This document shows, one piece after another, positions 12,515-26,100 of a stretch of DNA of 64,000 nt (position 1 is its first letter; the number at the start of each line of letters is the position of its first letter). Source of the stretch: Limnoperna fortunei (Eukaryota; Mollusca; Bivalvia; Mytilida; Modiolidae). The stretch lies in assembly GCA_944474755.1 (NCBI GenBank), contig OX104112.1, forward strand, positions 68,868,433 through 68,932,432. Direction: 5' to 3'. A program made the position numbers and the translations under genes. A model generated the notes under the pieces. That model saw nothing but the letters and a program-made list of their open reading frames with translations, had not been told where the DNA came from and ran no database searches.

Positions 12515-13558
12515 AGACATTAAGACATTAAGACATTTTATTTCACTAAAGACCCCTCATGGGGTAGGTTAGTACAATAACATAACAATAAACAAAAAGC
12601 GTGAACATATTTACATTAAAAATATAGTATATAATGTGCATATATGTAATCAGACATATTTTAGGAATTTAGATAAAGTATATTATATTAAGTTGCAGGA
12701 AGTACAAATGTGAAAATTTATAATAAATTATGAAAAGGCTTTAATAACAATCTTACAACATTTTGCAATACCAATAATTGGTATAAATCTGATGCATTCA
12801 TGAGCTCACTAAATTTTATAGCATTTGGATTATTACATACATTTCTTGGCAGATATTTATATCTGGGTGTGTCAAAAAATCACATTTGAACAAATAATGA
12901 AATTCGTCACCAATTTCGTTAACATTACAAAGATTACAATATCTTTCAGATCTATCAATACTATAAAACCTTCAAGTTTCTATATGTAATTTATTACTAA
13001 GATAACGAAATCTACAAAAGTACTGTCTTAAATCACATGGTAACAATGATAAATACTGTTCAAAACAGAAATTTGTTTTATAAATTCTATAATTAAGACA
13101 TTTTGCAAGTTCATAATATTATTTTGCCAAGATTGTATAAACTTATCACTAAGACATTTTTGGCATTTTTACTAATACAATGAGATTTTAAAACTTTCTG
13201 TTCATCCCATAACATATTATAATTGCATTCATACAAAATATTCTTAATTTCTAATTTGGAATGATAAACATTTCTCTTGCTAAGCTCATACAAAATATTG
13301 TATAAGATATATGATATTTTTTCTCTTTTATCACATTACATGCGTTGCCAAAACCAACCATTCCAGCTTAAATAAAAATGCTCAAAGGTACTCTACCCAA
13401 TTCGCCATAGACTATACAATGAGGCGTACTTTTTTCCTTTAAAGTGGTTTTACAAAATTGCATATGATATTTTTTTTAATAATATTACAATTTTCATAGC
13501 CCCATATTTCACAACCATATAATAATATTGGTACAACCATTGCATCAAATAGTTCAAG

Positions 13559-13641
<83 letters not shown>

Positions 13642-13870
13642 TAAATTTAACTTTCTAGCTTTACTTATAACTACATACATAGCTTTCCTTACTTGTTGCA
13701 TAAGATGTACTTTTGCATCATTAAAAGAACCTTTACAAGAAAATATAATACCAAGATATTGAAAATTTGTGACAATATTCAAGTTAATAAATAATGCTTC
13801 AATCGCCTTCCTTTTTATTAGAATAACCTCCCTTGTTGTTATCAAATTATTTTGTTCTCGTTAATAAATT
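12515..13870 (-). mobile_element. 3' end of a CR1/L2-like LINE, degraded, with TA microsatellite
   Basis: Minus-strand frames encode FQYLGIIFSCKGSFNDAKVH and, after a long (TA)n insertion, LNYLMQW...YGAMKIV, which resembles the YLG...GSF and YG-E-WG blocks of CR1/jockey-type reverse transcriptases. Further on EFHYLFKCDF recalls their C-terminal cysteine motif. The 3' end carries repeats of the octamer TGTCTTAA (12515-12537), typical of tails in this group. Confidence 0.65.
13561..13640. repeat. (TA)n microsatellite inside a LINE remnant
   Basis: About 80 bp of pure TA dinucleotides interrupt the LINE reading frame on the minus strand. Confidence 0.95.
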
Positions 13871-15464
13871 TGCCATTTGTGTTTGACGTCAAGTAATCAA
13901 TAGATTACGCATCAAAATGTTCACACAAGAAATCATGCATAAAGATTTTTTTCATGTTTTTGGCAAAGTAAAGGTCTTATGTTTGTACCCTCGCGTAAAG
14001 ACATAAAGCTGCAATATGAACTTTTTCCTGTATTATAGAAGTTTACTTTCATATTCTTTTAATAAACTGTTTTAAACAGTGATGCCATAGTACGACAATT
14101 GTTATGTCTTTGCTATAATTGGCTGCTGGACATTGATGAAAGGTTTATCTAGTTTTAAATAAATTGTAAATATCTCTGTTATGTGTTAGTTTTAAATACA
14201 TCTCTGTTATCATAATGTTTTGCAATCTATACATCACATTCAGTTAAGTTACCAATTGCCTTTCTTCTTCTTACTGCCAGTCTAGCAATTTCTAGATCTT
14301 TACGCATCACTTTTACTGGCAGCAGTTAATAGGAGTCACTCAATAACCTTTTAATCAACAAAATTACATGTCTTTTTGAATTGACAAAAATTGCCGTCAA
14401 GTGTTTAGAGTGCATGTAATTTTCTGCAAAACAAATCCATGAAATTTATGCAACAGTCGTTTCATAATTTTTGATTTTTTCTTAATTTTAATGTATTTCA
14501 TATTTATCAGATGTGTTAACAAATGTGGAGAATTGTTGAAGATTACATAGATTACAAAATTATAAGTCCTTTTCGGTTTAGTATTATTAATTGAAAAAAA
14601 TTGCATTGATTTGTTCAAAACAGTTTTGTAAGTACTTTTCTGAGTGAAATGTATAAAAATGATTTTTATTCTACATAAAATCCGCATTAGTATGTATGAC
14701 CTAATGGTTGTATGTTATATATGATGAAAAAGGTACAGAGGTAAATATTACGAAGCGTCCATAAGTATTCTTCATCAATTGTTTCAGTCATATATTTCAA
14801 ACTGTTGTTATTATTTTCACGTCCTGAATATGGATGAAATATTGCTTGCTGGACGTTAAGCAATAATCAACCAATCTACCGTTAGTCTCGATGTCTGCAT
14901 ATCAACTAGCCGTTGTTTCTTTTATTTCATTTAACTATTTCACAGACTTATAAATATGCAAATACTTAAAAATATCATATCATATATTATTTAAGCAAAT
15001 TAGAAAGTTATGGAATGCAACTGTAACAACACCTGGCTTAAGTCTAAAATATTTATCAAAATCTTATCGCAAATAAATTTTTGACAAAAATTCCAGGATG
15101 GATAAAGAGCAGTAAACGTTTTTACAGCTGAAACTTCAGAATATTACAAATATTTTAGTCGACTATGATAGTCAATAACTTTTATAGACTGCAATAGTTC
15201 ACTACAGTGAAAAAATGGTTGGAACACAGCATACCATTTGTCTCCGTGCTTGGTATTAAGTCTCTTCTCTGTCTATAGATAACTTTAAGGGCTGTTAACC
15301 TTATGGTGCGTTTTCAATGTATATGTTAACACTAAGAAGTTATTGAAAAAATGAAGTTGAAATCAAATTGTATTGATGTAATTGGTACAAAGTCATACAT
15401 ATCAATGAACAGTCCTCAAACGAAAGAACGGAAAAAAATTAGTCTATCTGTTACGCGATGCTTT
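13871..15464. other. No gene seen
   Basis: AT-rich; contains only a family-2 repeat tail at 14815-14882. Confidence 0.6.
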
Positions 15465-15890
15465 AACTGGGTATCGCCATGGTTTCAACATGTAACACGA
15501 TGTTTTAACAAGTATCGCGATCCTTTAAATAAGTATCACAATGCTTTTAACAAGTGTTGCGATGCTTTTTAAAAGTATCGCCATGGAAAAAGCAAGCCGA
15601 TTTAAATATCCCTATTGTGACATGAACGGACACTGATACTTTTTATCGGTCTACTTTCCGAACCTATCGCAATGCTTTTAACAAGGAACGCGATGATTTT
15701 AACTAGTATCCGGGTAGAAAAAAGCAAGCCAGTAGAAACATCAAAATTATGACACGATCGGTCAGTTAGTTGAATAAAGCAAACCGATATTTTTTTCATT
15801 ATGCATAAAGTTTTTTCCATTGTCTTACTTTTAACCAGTATCGATGCTTTTAACAAGTATATCGATGTTTTTACAAGTATCGCGATATTA
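15465..15890. repeat. Degenerate short tandem repeat around gatgcttttaacaagtatcg
   Basis: The ~24-bp motif recurs irregularly, mixed with a longer pair beginning aaaagcaagccgatttaaat and aaaagctagccgaaataaat. Confidence 0.6.
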
Positions 15891-16017
15891 AAAAGCTAGC
15901 CGAAATAAATATCCCTATTGAGAAATGAACGGCCACTGATAGGACATAACACATTGAAGACAACTTTTGTCTGTTTTTATTTTCCACAACAAATATATAT
16001 ATATATATATATATACT

Positions 16018-16170
16018 CCATATTTTTCCAGTGGCAGCCAAACTTGTGTTAGCTGTGGCATTTCCCACCTCCTATTTCCGTTGCTTTATTTGTTTGTTAA
16101 CTTGTTCTAGTTCTGAATATAACTATACTGAAATGCTGGACATAAGACAAACAACTAACTAATCAAATCT
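16018..16170 (+). repeat. Dispersed repeat family 2, 3' part
   Basis: ccagtggcagccaaacttgt, tgtttgttaacttgttctag and tgaaatgctggacataagac match the 3' half of the family. Confidence 0.55.
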
Positions 16171-16554
16171 TTTTCTTCTGGAAAAAAAGTAAAAATTCAA
16201 TAGTTGTTTGTTGTAAGAAGATTACAAAGCAAAAGATAACGACGCAGAATACAAAGAAATAACACTTGTCAAAACGAGAAGAAAAAACGTGCACCAATAT
16301 GAATCTTCGAGAACAAAAACGAAAATCTGACATATGAATATGAAAATAAAAAAGTAAATATAAAAAATGTTTGACATTAAATCTATATCTTTTCAGTTCA
16401 TAATCTTGCAAAATATGTTACTTATAAATGAAAAAATCTTCGTGTTTTCTTTCTTTCTTTTTTATCTGTCTATTGTAATCTAGTCTTTAAGTTGGTTTTA
16501 TGTTATGGAATGCTAAAAGGAAATTTATTGCAACAAAAAACTGACATTATCTAA

Positions 16555-17275
16555 AATTAACTTGTAAAGCCTGGCTATGATGGAAGTAGACAGGTAATGG
16601 ACAAATATTATAGCTTGTAACGCCTGACCATGATGGCAGTGGATATGTTGTTGACAAATCTTGTAACGCCTGACCATGATGGCAGTGGATATGTTGTGGA
16701 CAAATCTTGTAACTCCTGGACATGATGGCAGTGGATATGTTGTGGACAAATCTTGTAACTCCATGATGGTGGTGGCGGACATGTCGTATCAAAACTTGTA
16801 CATACGGTGTATCGCCAGCAAATGATGAGAGTGGACATGTAGTGGGCGAAACTAATAGCTTGTAACCCCTCGCCATGGTGGGGGTGGTCATGTAGTGAGA
16901 CAATCTTGTATCTCCTGTTCATGATAGGGGCGGACATGTGGTGATCAAAACTTGTACGTAGATTGTAACGCCTGCCCATGATTAGAGTGGACATCTAGTG
17001 AGCAAAACTAATAGCTTGTAACCCCTCGCCATGGTGGGAGGGGAAATGTAGTGAGATAATCTTGTATCTCCTGTGCATGATAGGGGCGGACATGTGGTGA
17101 TCAAAACTTGTACGTAGCATGTAAAGCCTGTCAATGATGAGAGTGGACATGTAGTGGTCAAAACTAATAGCTTGTAACCCCTAGCCATGGTGGGAGTGGT
17201 CATGTAGTGGGACATTTTTGTATCTCCTGGGCATGATAGTGGGGGAATGTGGTGAGCAAAACTTGTAGCTTACAG
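16555..17275. repeat. Minisatellite with higher-order organisation
   Basis: A ~60-bp unit (cttgtaacgcctgaccatga, then tggcagtggatatgttgtgg) repeats at the left end. From about 16840 a larger ~180-bp unit (aaaactaatagcttgtaacc ... aaaacttgtacgta) repeats three times. Several chance frames stay open through it because the period is near a multiple of three. Confidence 0.85.
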
Positions 17276-17956
17276 AAACTTCATCCATTATGAACCAGTA
17301 AATCTATAGTTCTACGAATTTTTTTATTAAACAATTTTCAACTTAATTATGATGGAATCAGAGATAACCGTGTTGAATTCGACTAAGTGCCGTAATCAAT
17401 CGACGAATTTAGTGTCAAAAATTTAGCATTGCTCATAACAACGCAGTGGAGTAAGCAAACGAACATTAGGGACTATATAACATAAGATTAAGAAACGGTT
17501 TTAAATACAATATAGTAATTCAAATACGTTAATAAAACAAATTAATCATTTTTATTTTTGAAGTTATGTCTGCTGTTGCGTTTACTTTTGGACTTGTAAC
17601 CCGTGCCTTCACTACTAAATTTGCGAATAATATCGAATAAAAATCGTCAATACGTAATTGTTGCAATAAAATTCGTAATTACTGCATACATTAATAAGAT
17701 CTAATTGATTCTGAACCAAAATGTTCCATAATGAAGGAATGTCTTGTTATAAATACGATTTATGAAAATATGGATAACTGTATTATTTTAAATGTTGTGT
17801 TTTTTAGTATACGAAAACAAATGTCCAGGGAAAAGTCAATAGTTTTTGTAATAGTGATTTCACTACATGTTGTATTAAGGTATATATAATTCAATACTTT
17901 ACTTTTGGTCCAACTAAATATTAATGCTTTTCTTCCCCACAAGATCAAGAAATTGT

Positions 17957-18170
17957 TGGAGAGTGCCACGCTCCTAGCACGATAAAGACCCCTCTGGTAG
18001 ATTTCAATAAGGGTACGCGCGTTGTAGCCGCTACCCATATCCCACACTTTCCCAGTGTCATTCAAAACTTTTATCCTTTAGTTTTTTTTCTAATTAATTT
18101 ATTGTTGTTAACTTGTTCTCGTCCTGAACATAACTGATATACTGAAACATCTAATCAATCAATCAATTTT
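17957..18170 (+). repeat. Dispersed repeat family 2, full-length-like copy
   Basis: It starts at gagagtgccacgctcctagc, passes cccacactttcccagtgtca and ttgttaacttgttctcgtcc, and ends in tcaatcaatcaatc. The 3' segment (gtcctgaatatagctgaaat...gctggacgttaag) recurs across the window, so this is a retroposon-like family. Confidence 0.7.
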
Positions 18171-18366
18171 TATTTTATATGTCTTTAGCCTTGTGTGTAT
18201 TTGCTGTTGGTTTACAACATATTTTTATGAAATAAAAATATTGTTTTCTCTTCTTTATTGTTATTTGTTTATTTAAGAAAATAGAGGATTAATTTGAGGA
18301 GTATTTAAGAACTGTTAACTATGAAAAAATAATATTCAATTCTTTATTAACTTTAAAATATACAGT

Positions 18367-19380
18367 TTACCAGTATAGTATTACAGAGTACATAAGACAG
18401 TGATATAGCAGTATAACATTCAAAATATGTAGTAATACGTCTGAAATTATTGTTACATAAGAGGTAAACATTATTTTTATCTTAAAGGCATTTAATAAAA
18501 ACTTTCCTAAATTACACAACTCTTTGACGTTTTCAACACAAAGCAATTGAACCAGTTTAAAGGCTGAAGGCCTAAACCAATAATACTTCTTTATATATTT
18601 TTTACGTAGTAAAGCATAACAATTACATTGTAGAATGAAATGAAACTCGTCCTCTAAAACATTCATACTGCACATATAACAATATCTATCATTTCTGTCA
18701 ACGCCAAGATAACGTCCAGTTTCAATACATAGATTGTGAGAAGATAATCTAATCTTAGTTATAAATTTACGATATACAACAGGAATACATTTTTGTAAAT
18801 AAAATTGAAGTTCAATATTAGAAACTACATATTTATATAACCGACATTTTTGAGTTGCATCCAATACGAAATGGAGTTCTTATTTTGCTTGATCATTCAA
18901 TCGTTGTCTGATAGTCTAAAGAGTTATCTAAATTTAACATAAACTGACTGTCCCACAAATAATTCATACCTTAATCATACAATATTTTTCTAATGCATGA
19001 AGCCCAGTTATTACAACGCAAACAGTTCTCTTCCAATTCTTTGTAACATGACTGTAAAATACAATTATTACAATTCAAAATTTTAATCCAAAATTCATTC
19101 TGAAATATCTTTCATATTGAAGTGGCAATCTACCCAGCTCATAGTACAACATTATATTACTAGTTGACCTTTTAACACCACTAACATCTTACAATAATCT
19201 GTGTATACCTTTTCAACCATAGGTGCTTTATGAGCACCCCATATTTCGCATCCATACATTAACACACTTACTACATAAGTGTCAAATAAACTTAACATTG
19301 TAAATATAATTAAAAATAGAGGAGATGTATTTCTTCTCAAGCAAAACATTGCTTTTCTACCTTGTAATAACTAAGTCAGC
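18367..19380 (-). mobile_element. 3' end of a second CR1/L2-like LINE remnant
   Basis: The upstream fragment has LFDTYVVSVLMYGCEIWGAH. The downstream 165-codon open stretch has ETGRYLGVDRNDRYCYMCSM and DEFHFILQCNC, the usual RYCxxC...DEFHxxxxC C-terminal motif of these elements. The two parts are in different frames with stops between, so the element is inactive. It is related in sequence and orientation to the remnant at 12515-13870. Confidence 0.7.
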
Positions 19381-20779
19381 TACGAAATTAAAGAACATTC
19401 CATTCGAGAACATTCATTTAGAAGATATATATAAAGGACTTTAATACATATGTGAGGACTAGATTTTGGTTGCACTTTCATTCGTAATATTAGCTAGTTC
19501 ATTAAAATTGTTTGGATACTATTTTAAAGCGGAAAATTTCAATAATTATTTCGTACAAGTGGACTTGCAAATTTGGTCTACTTACTAATTAAGTTTACTT
19601 TAGATACAACATTTCGAGTTTTGCTTAACTCTGATCCAGTCACACCCTATCTAATTTCATTTTTGCCATTCAAACCCCTGTAAATATGTTAAAAGTATTA
19701 ATTCAGTATATGTCTAACTGGAATTTTTGGGGTTTTTGTTCACTTCATTTCAATTTTTTTAAATTCGTTCTACGTTTTGTCTGTTCACGCCGTTGCGTAG
19801 TCCTCACTAATGACGGTGCAATGTACTAAGTATAGATGTAGATGTTTGGACATTTCACATCGGACACCTGTTGGAACTACGAAAGATTCAGTAAGTTAAC
19901 ATTACTCTTTATTATTGAAATGTATTAATTAAGTGTAATTACCTGTAATTAAAAAAATAGTTAATTAAAATTTGCATTTGTCTATTGATGGCCAATTTAA
20001 AGGTTATTTCTACCTGTAATAGTGCCTAGATGATATATTTGGTAAATATACGGTTTTGTATTTCTTCTTTGCATTTGCATTTGATTAGATTGATTGTTCG
20101 CTTAAGGTCAAGTCAGCACTATTTCAGGTAAATTAAGATTTGAAAAATTCCCTTACAATACATTAACTGGTAAAAGGCATGAGCCAACGGGAACAAACTT
20201 TTGACCACAGTTTATATGCAGTAAAGGAAAGGACAATTCAGTCATTTGTAGCGGCTCCAATAAGCCTACTCTTTCGAAATCTGCAGATCGGGTCGTTATC
20301 GTGCAATGAGCATGGAACTTTTTAGGTTGACCTCTACTAAATAGATTTACGTAGGTGACCATTCTAACATTTTATAGAATACTGAATTTACCTTAAGTTC
20401 ACTATTAGTGACAACCTTGTGTTCTCAAAATACCATGTCTTTGCTAAAAAATCTCTGACCAGCACAACAAGATTAAAGTCTAACAAGAACGTTTTGTAAA
20501 GTTTACAAAATGACGTCACAAATAGAGGTAGTTTGTTGTCAGATGAATAGAAACAGGTGTCAGTCCGTTAAGTTTTGTACAAAATCCAATACTTGCTTGA
20601 AATTAATAAATGTGGATTCATTTCACTTCTAAAATATTTGTATATCATATAAACTTAATTTTGAACAGGTTTATTTAGAATTACAATTTGTATGCAAAGT
20701 GAAAGTAGAACTACTTTGGTCCTTTTAAGCACTTCTTTTGACAACGACATCAACTGATTAGCTATTTAGTAGAGGTTAA
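19381..20779. other. No gene seen
   Basis: AT-rich spacer between a LINE remnant and a family-2 repeat; short open frames lack any recognisable motif. Confidence 0.55.
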
Positions 20780-21115
20780 CCTTTAAACGCATCACCCACT
20801 ACGGTCCTGCGGTCAGCCTTTCCGTATAATGAACTAATAAACTTAAAAAACCGTACTCAGAGCTTTCAAGCGCGTTCCGGTTGGCGGATAAGGAAGGCTC
20901 TCTTATTGAGGTTACAATAGGTCCGCAGTGGGCACTTTGTTAGGGTAGTACCACATTCCTTGCACAATAGAGACACATTTTGTTGATTTCGAAAATGCGT
21001 AAACTCATTGTAGCCTCTTTCATTCTTTTCAGAGGCAGTCAATATTTTCCAGTTAGTCCATCATCTTTTCCGTTACTTTGTTAATAAGTTCTCGTGTATT
21101 GAAATATTTCTTCAG
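20780..21115 (+). repeat. Dispersed repeat family 2, diverged long copy
   Basis: cacccactacggtcctgcgg, ccttgcacaatagagacaca, gaggcagtcaatattttcca and ttccgttactttgttaataa share order with the minus-strand copy at 43105-43445 and with the 17957 copy. Confidence 0.5.
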
Positions 21116-22483
21116 GACCAGTTTAGCATAGTTTGCAAATATGCCGATGATATACCGTTGATTGTCGTCAATGAACAATATACAATAAATGTAATAGAAT
21201 ATTGAGCTGTTTGTAAAAAATGTTACATAAATCCTTCAACAGAGCAGTCAGACTTTTATTTCTTTTCATTATTAAAGTATAAGATACAGAGGAATGAGGA
21301 TTAATACATGTATGAACAACTCTGCTAGTATTATTATGGGAGGCAGGACAACCTCCTCCATTTTTGTGAAAATTTAAAATATGTACCACATTTATGTTAA
21401 ATTTAATAAAAATTTCTTTCATTATTATTTCCTAATTTCCATAAAATTAAAAATAATAAGTAAATTCTTATACCTATATCAATACTTTATTTTATTAATG
21501 GTTGAAAGAACAGTTTTCGCATAAATAAGTTCGGTATTGGTAAAAAAAATGAAAAAGAAATTTTTAACAATGGAGGTAATTTTGACCAAAAACAATTACC
21601 ATTTTTTATCACTTTTTGACCAGTTTTTGTTTCGAATGTACAAACATTTTACTCTGAGATCACTATTTGTCTTTCCATCACTAAAATGTATACCGATTGC
21701 TTTTCATTATATAAAAAATTAAGAAAATTTCATTGGACAGAATTTTGGTAATATAGTATTTTAGTGCTTTTTTTATTCTCTTCTCAGTATAATCTATTGG
21801 AAAATTTTAAATTTCAGTGCCCAACCTCTCAAAAATAAGCTCTGAAACTCCTATTTTCATTTTGAATAATGATAACTTGTAAAAAACTAACTATATGACG
21901 AATTTAAAGAAAATTCATTGACATTTTTATTTTCAGTGAAAGTGACATGCATCTATCTCCTTTAAAGTATTTTTTTAAAAACTTTACTCTTTAGCTCATT
22001 TTAGGAGAACCAATTGACATTCAACAAACACTGTATACTGTAAAGCGTCCACACTGTTGTTTACTGTTGTAAAATGTACATCTAAAACTAAAATCCTAGT
22101 GATTTAGAGTGGTAAACTCCTGTTTTACTATATGTACCAAAAACATTGTAATAAGTTTAATGTGAATAAACGTGAGATTTGAAGTGAAGTAAAATGTACA
22201 CTGATTACGTTTGCATAGAGTAAATATTCTATAGTGTTAATGACATCAATTGAATCAAAATCGGCAGGCTAAAAATAACCCTTCACGAACTTACTAAATA
22301 TATTTTCTGACATGAATAACAAGACCAAAAGGAAAAAAACTCCGTTCATAAAGGCTTTATCAGATGAAACTGTGTCCTCCGTCGTACGACCTACGATCAT
22401 TCTTAAGAACAGTCGCATGTCGTACGACATTTCGAGAAACCGGGTCCGTAGACTTATGTCAAATGTCAACTGCCAATCGCTCA

Positions 22484-22580
22484 GGAGGCATCGGTGGCCC
22501 AGAGGTTCAGGTAGTTAGTCCACTATTGATCACGTGATCTGTCAACACTGAGATTGCGGGTTCAAAAGAACGTAAATATT
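22484..22580 (+). mobile_element. Truncated SINE head
   Basis: tcggtggcccagaggttcag and attgatcacgtgatctgtca match the 5' part of the SINE family. It ends soon after the B box region (attgcgggttcaaa). Confidence 0.6.
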
Positions 22581-22759
22581 TTAGGGTCACTTTTAAATGG
22601 GTGTAATAATATCTCGTATGTTTAGGTTGGATGTTGATATTGAAACTGATATGGCTAGTGTATGTGCGTTATATCTTAGTGCTGACATCTGACACTATAT
22701 AATAAAGCATATATTTTATAGCTCAGATATAACGTGGGAGACATAATTGACTTGTTGGA

Positions 22760-22890
22760 AGCTATATCATGGCTTCCAGTTTTTATTGCTTGAGGAGTAC
22801 CATGTGTAAACCCCACATTTGGTATGGGCATGTAAACTGACAATCCTGGTCAATTAAGGCTAGTTTCAACCTGCACGCAGTCTAGAAACT
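22760..22890 (-). mobile_element. SINE 3' fragment, opposite orientation
   Basis: agctatatcatggcttccag and gacaatcctggtcaattaag are the reverse complement of the SINE 3' core and body. It faces the head fragment at 22484-22580. Confidence 0.6.
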
Positions 22891-23081
22891 TCATAATAGA
22901 TATGGAATAAGCATATATTGTATTGCTTGCTTAATACATGCACGATACAAGCTTCGGACTATAATACAGCTCAGAACTGTTTATATTGTACAACTAAAAT
23001 TAAATGTAATATTTAGAATTGTGCAGAACCTTGTTTTTTAATTATAAAACTTGTAAACATTGAATGATATTTGCAGTTACC

Positions 23082-23087
23082 TTTATT
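23082..23087 (-). terminator. Polyadenylation signal of gene B
   Basis: AATAAA on the minus strand, 26 nt after the stop codon. Confidence 0.6.
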
Positions 23088-23112
23088 GTTTAAAAATAAT
23101 AATGACACATGT

Positions 23113-26100
23113 CTAAACTTCTTCTGGTGGTGGAGGAGTTGTTTCGACGGGTGCTACATCATTATTATGTTCGTATTCATAGCTGCTACTTGATCCATAG
23201 CTATTAGACCTGGAACTTGATCCATAACTATTAGAGCTGGAACTTGATCCATAGCTATCAGAGTCTGAACTTGATCCATAGCTATTTGAACTGGCACTTG
23301 ATCCATATCCATCGGAGTCGGAACTTGATCCATAAACGCCATGTGGTTTTCCTTTTTGAAGGAAGAAATTCATTGGCATAGATATGTCAATATATTGTCT
23401 ACCTATAATAAAGAAAAATACGAAGTTATAAAATTGATAAACATGAAATATTACAAGAAGCATTTTCCACATTATGGCTTTTTGCTTTAATATTGTTGTA
23501 GTTGATCTGAAATGAAAAGTAACCACAATTTTGTAATGTACATTGCTTAACCAATACTTTATAGGAAGTAAACAAAATAGATTGAGTGGTTACGACTGAA
23601 CGCTAGTCTTTGTAAGTTATTATTGTAAAAGTTTAGCATGCTTCAAGGTTTTTTTAGAAATGTATGTTCACATACTCGAATGTCGGCGATTTTCCTTCAG
23701 ACAGAGATGTAAACAATGGATCCAAATCGAAGTGTACTGTTACAATATCTTGCATTTATTTCTCTAAACAATGATCCCTTACTAATAATTAACTGATGTT
23801 TCAAATTACCGGCCGTTAAAGCGATACATCAACAAGACATGTTCATCGCCGAAAGCGATACATCAACAAGACATGTTCATCGCCGAAAGCGATACATCAA
23901 CAAGACATGTTCATCGCCGAAATTTAAGTGTACTGCCTTATATGAACTGAAATTAGATACCTCTCTCACTTGAACTGCTGTCGGATGATTTGTCGTAGCC
24001 ATTACTACTGCTGTCAGAACTACTTCCGGCATAGGCTGAATAAAACATTTAGATACAAGTAGCTTCATTCAAGTGACCTGGGTATACTGGAAAGTTGTTT
24101 GTTTGAATATATAAATAGAGTACCCCGCCCGCAGAAAGCAAGTTTTCAGTTATAATACAGAGTAAATATTTTTTTAACCAATGAAATAGAAGTACCTGTT
24201 GAGAACACCGATTCTTAAGGCTGTGCTAGAACTCTCAACACCATTGTAGACACGTCACTGATAAATAATAAATGGCTAATTGCTGATAGACCACTGGTTC
24301 AATATAGTTCACCCACAGGCAAAAGCACACTTTTCTAACAGCTCCACAATAACATTTGTGGCATTTTCAACTAAACATTTTATTAAGAACAAGGTACTTT
24401 CCATGTCTATTTGGGCATTTCCCAAACTACAGATGCCCGCGTATCATGTCGGCAAAGTTTTACAATGCAATCAGAGAACCTCGAGGTTTGCTATTTTAGT
24501 ATATTCCGGGTTTCTTCCATAAAATGACGAAAACGACGACCCTTTTACTAAGGTACAATAATCGTTACGAAAACATGAAAAAACAGACAGCATTGTAACA
24601 TAACAAAAGAAATCAAAACAGAACAACTCTTGTCGAAATTAAATAATAATTCTATTCGACTAAATATCGATGGTCTGATATATGTATTGTGAAGCAACGG
24701 AAGTAAATACCTTTTTTGCTAGAGCTGCTGTCATAGTCTGAAAAAGTATAATACTTTAATGTATATGTATGTAATTGTAGGTGTTTTTTAGACTTAACAG
24801 TACATGTATAAACTGGTTGTTCTAATAATGTATTATACAATAGTTGCTTATATAGAGGGCATTGTCATGACATCTTGACTGCACATGGGAGAGTGGTATT
24901 GCCTGAAACATTCATAATGCCCGAGCCAAAGGCGAGGGCATTATCAATGTTGAAGGAAATACCTCTGTCCCGAGTGCTGTCAATTATTATGACAATGCCA
25001 GCTATATAAGCAACTATTGTATTTATTTCATTGAAGAATTAAGATACTATGAAACTGAATGACATTTTTTTTTCTTTATTTATGTTGCAAATTTACATAT
25101 ATATTCATTTATATATTTAAAAAACAGTTTATGTTGCTTGTTACTGGAGAGGGCATTACCACGACGTGATACGGGCGTTATCACAGCGAGATAATGCCCT
25201 CACGTCAAATTACTGCAGATTAATTAATACCAGCTGACCTTGTTTTATGCAATTAAAACAAACATAATATTACTGATATGAAATAATAAAACTTAATGTT
25301 ATTATAATCATATTTTTGTTTAAATGGTAAAACATGTTTTTTTTTTTCAGAAACTACTTTGTTTACATTACTACGGTACTGCAAAGGATTTAGAAATAAT
25401 ACCTTAAACTAATTTGAATTGACATATATATTTACGTACATTCCATATAACATTTATATACAGCCATCTGAACACTAGCATGTGAAAGAAGTCTACTCAT
25501 GTACATTCGGACAACGTATGACACAAAAGCTCAAATATCTAATATAATACAGACAATGAAATAATTAATCTCACTATCGAAAAATCTCACAACATTAGCT
25601 TCCAATCGTCTGAAATGCGTGTATATCTTTATGTATCGTGCCTATAGATATCTAAAAAAAATCCAAAAGTCTTACCGCTATTAACTCTATTGGAATTCCT
25701 ATATATTACTCCTGCCAATGTATCATCAACCAAGACCAGGAACTACAACACATTTAAAATTCTAATTTAAAGCTAATAAACACGTACATATACATCAATA
25801 TTCTCAAGTTGATGAGAAATAAAACAGAATTCGTATAGTATAGAGTTAGAAGAGCCTTCTTGGTCAATATCAGTATCATATTTATGTACGAAGTTTACTT
25901 AAAATTGTTTGTTGGGTCTTTAAACTCATCCTTATTGTGATAAATGCGATTTAAGAATTGACTACATCACCTATATAGCGAAGTATGTATTTAAACTAGT
26001 GTCAGTTTAATGCTTAATTGAATAAAATCTGCCTCGAATACAGTACCAAATCAACGAGTAGTCGAGCTCAGTTTGTACCTATTTGTAAGCCCACTGTTTG

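Noticed and set aside
16525..17215. Several overlapping open frames of 77-128 codons
   Set aside because: They follow the minisatellite and share no start, splice or composition evidence of a protein.
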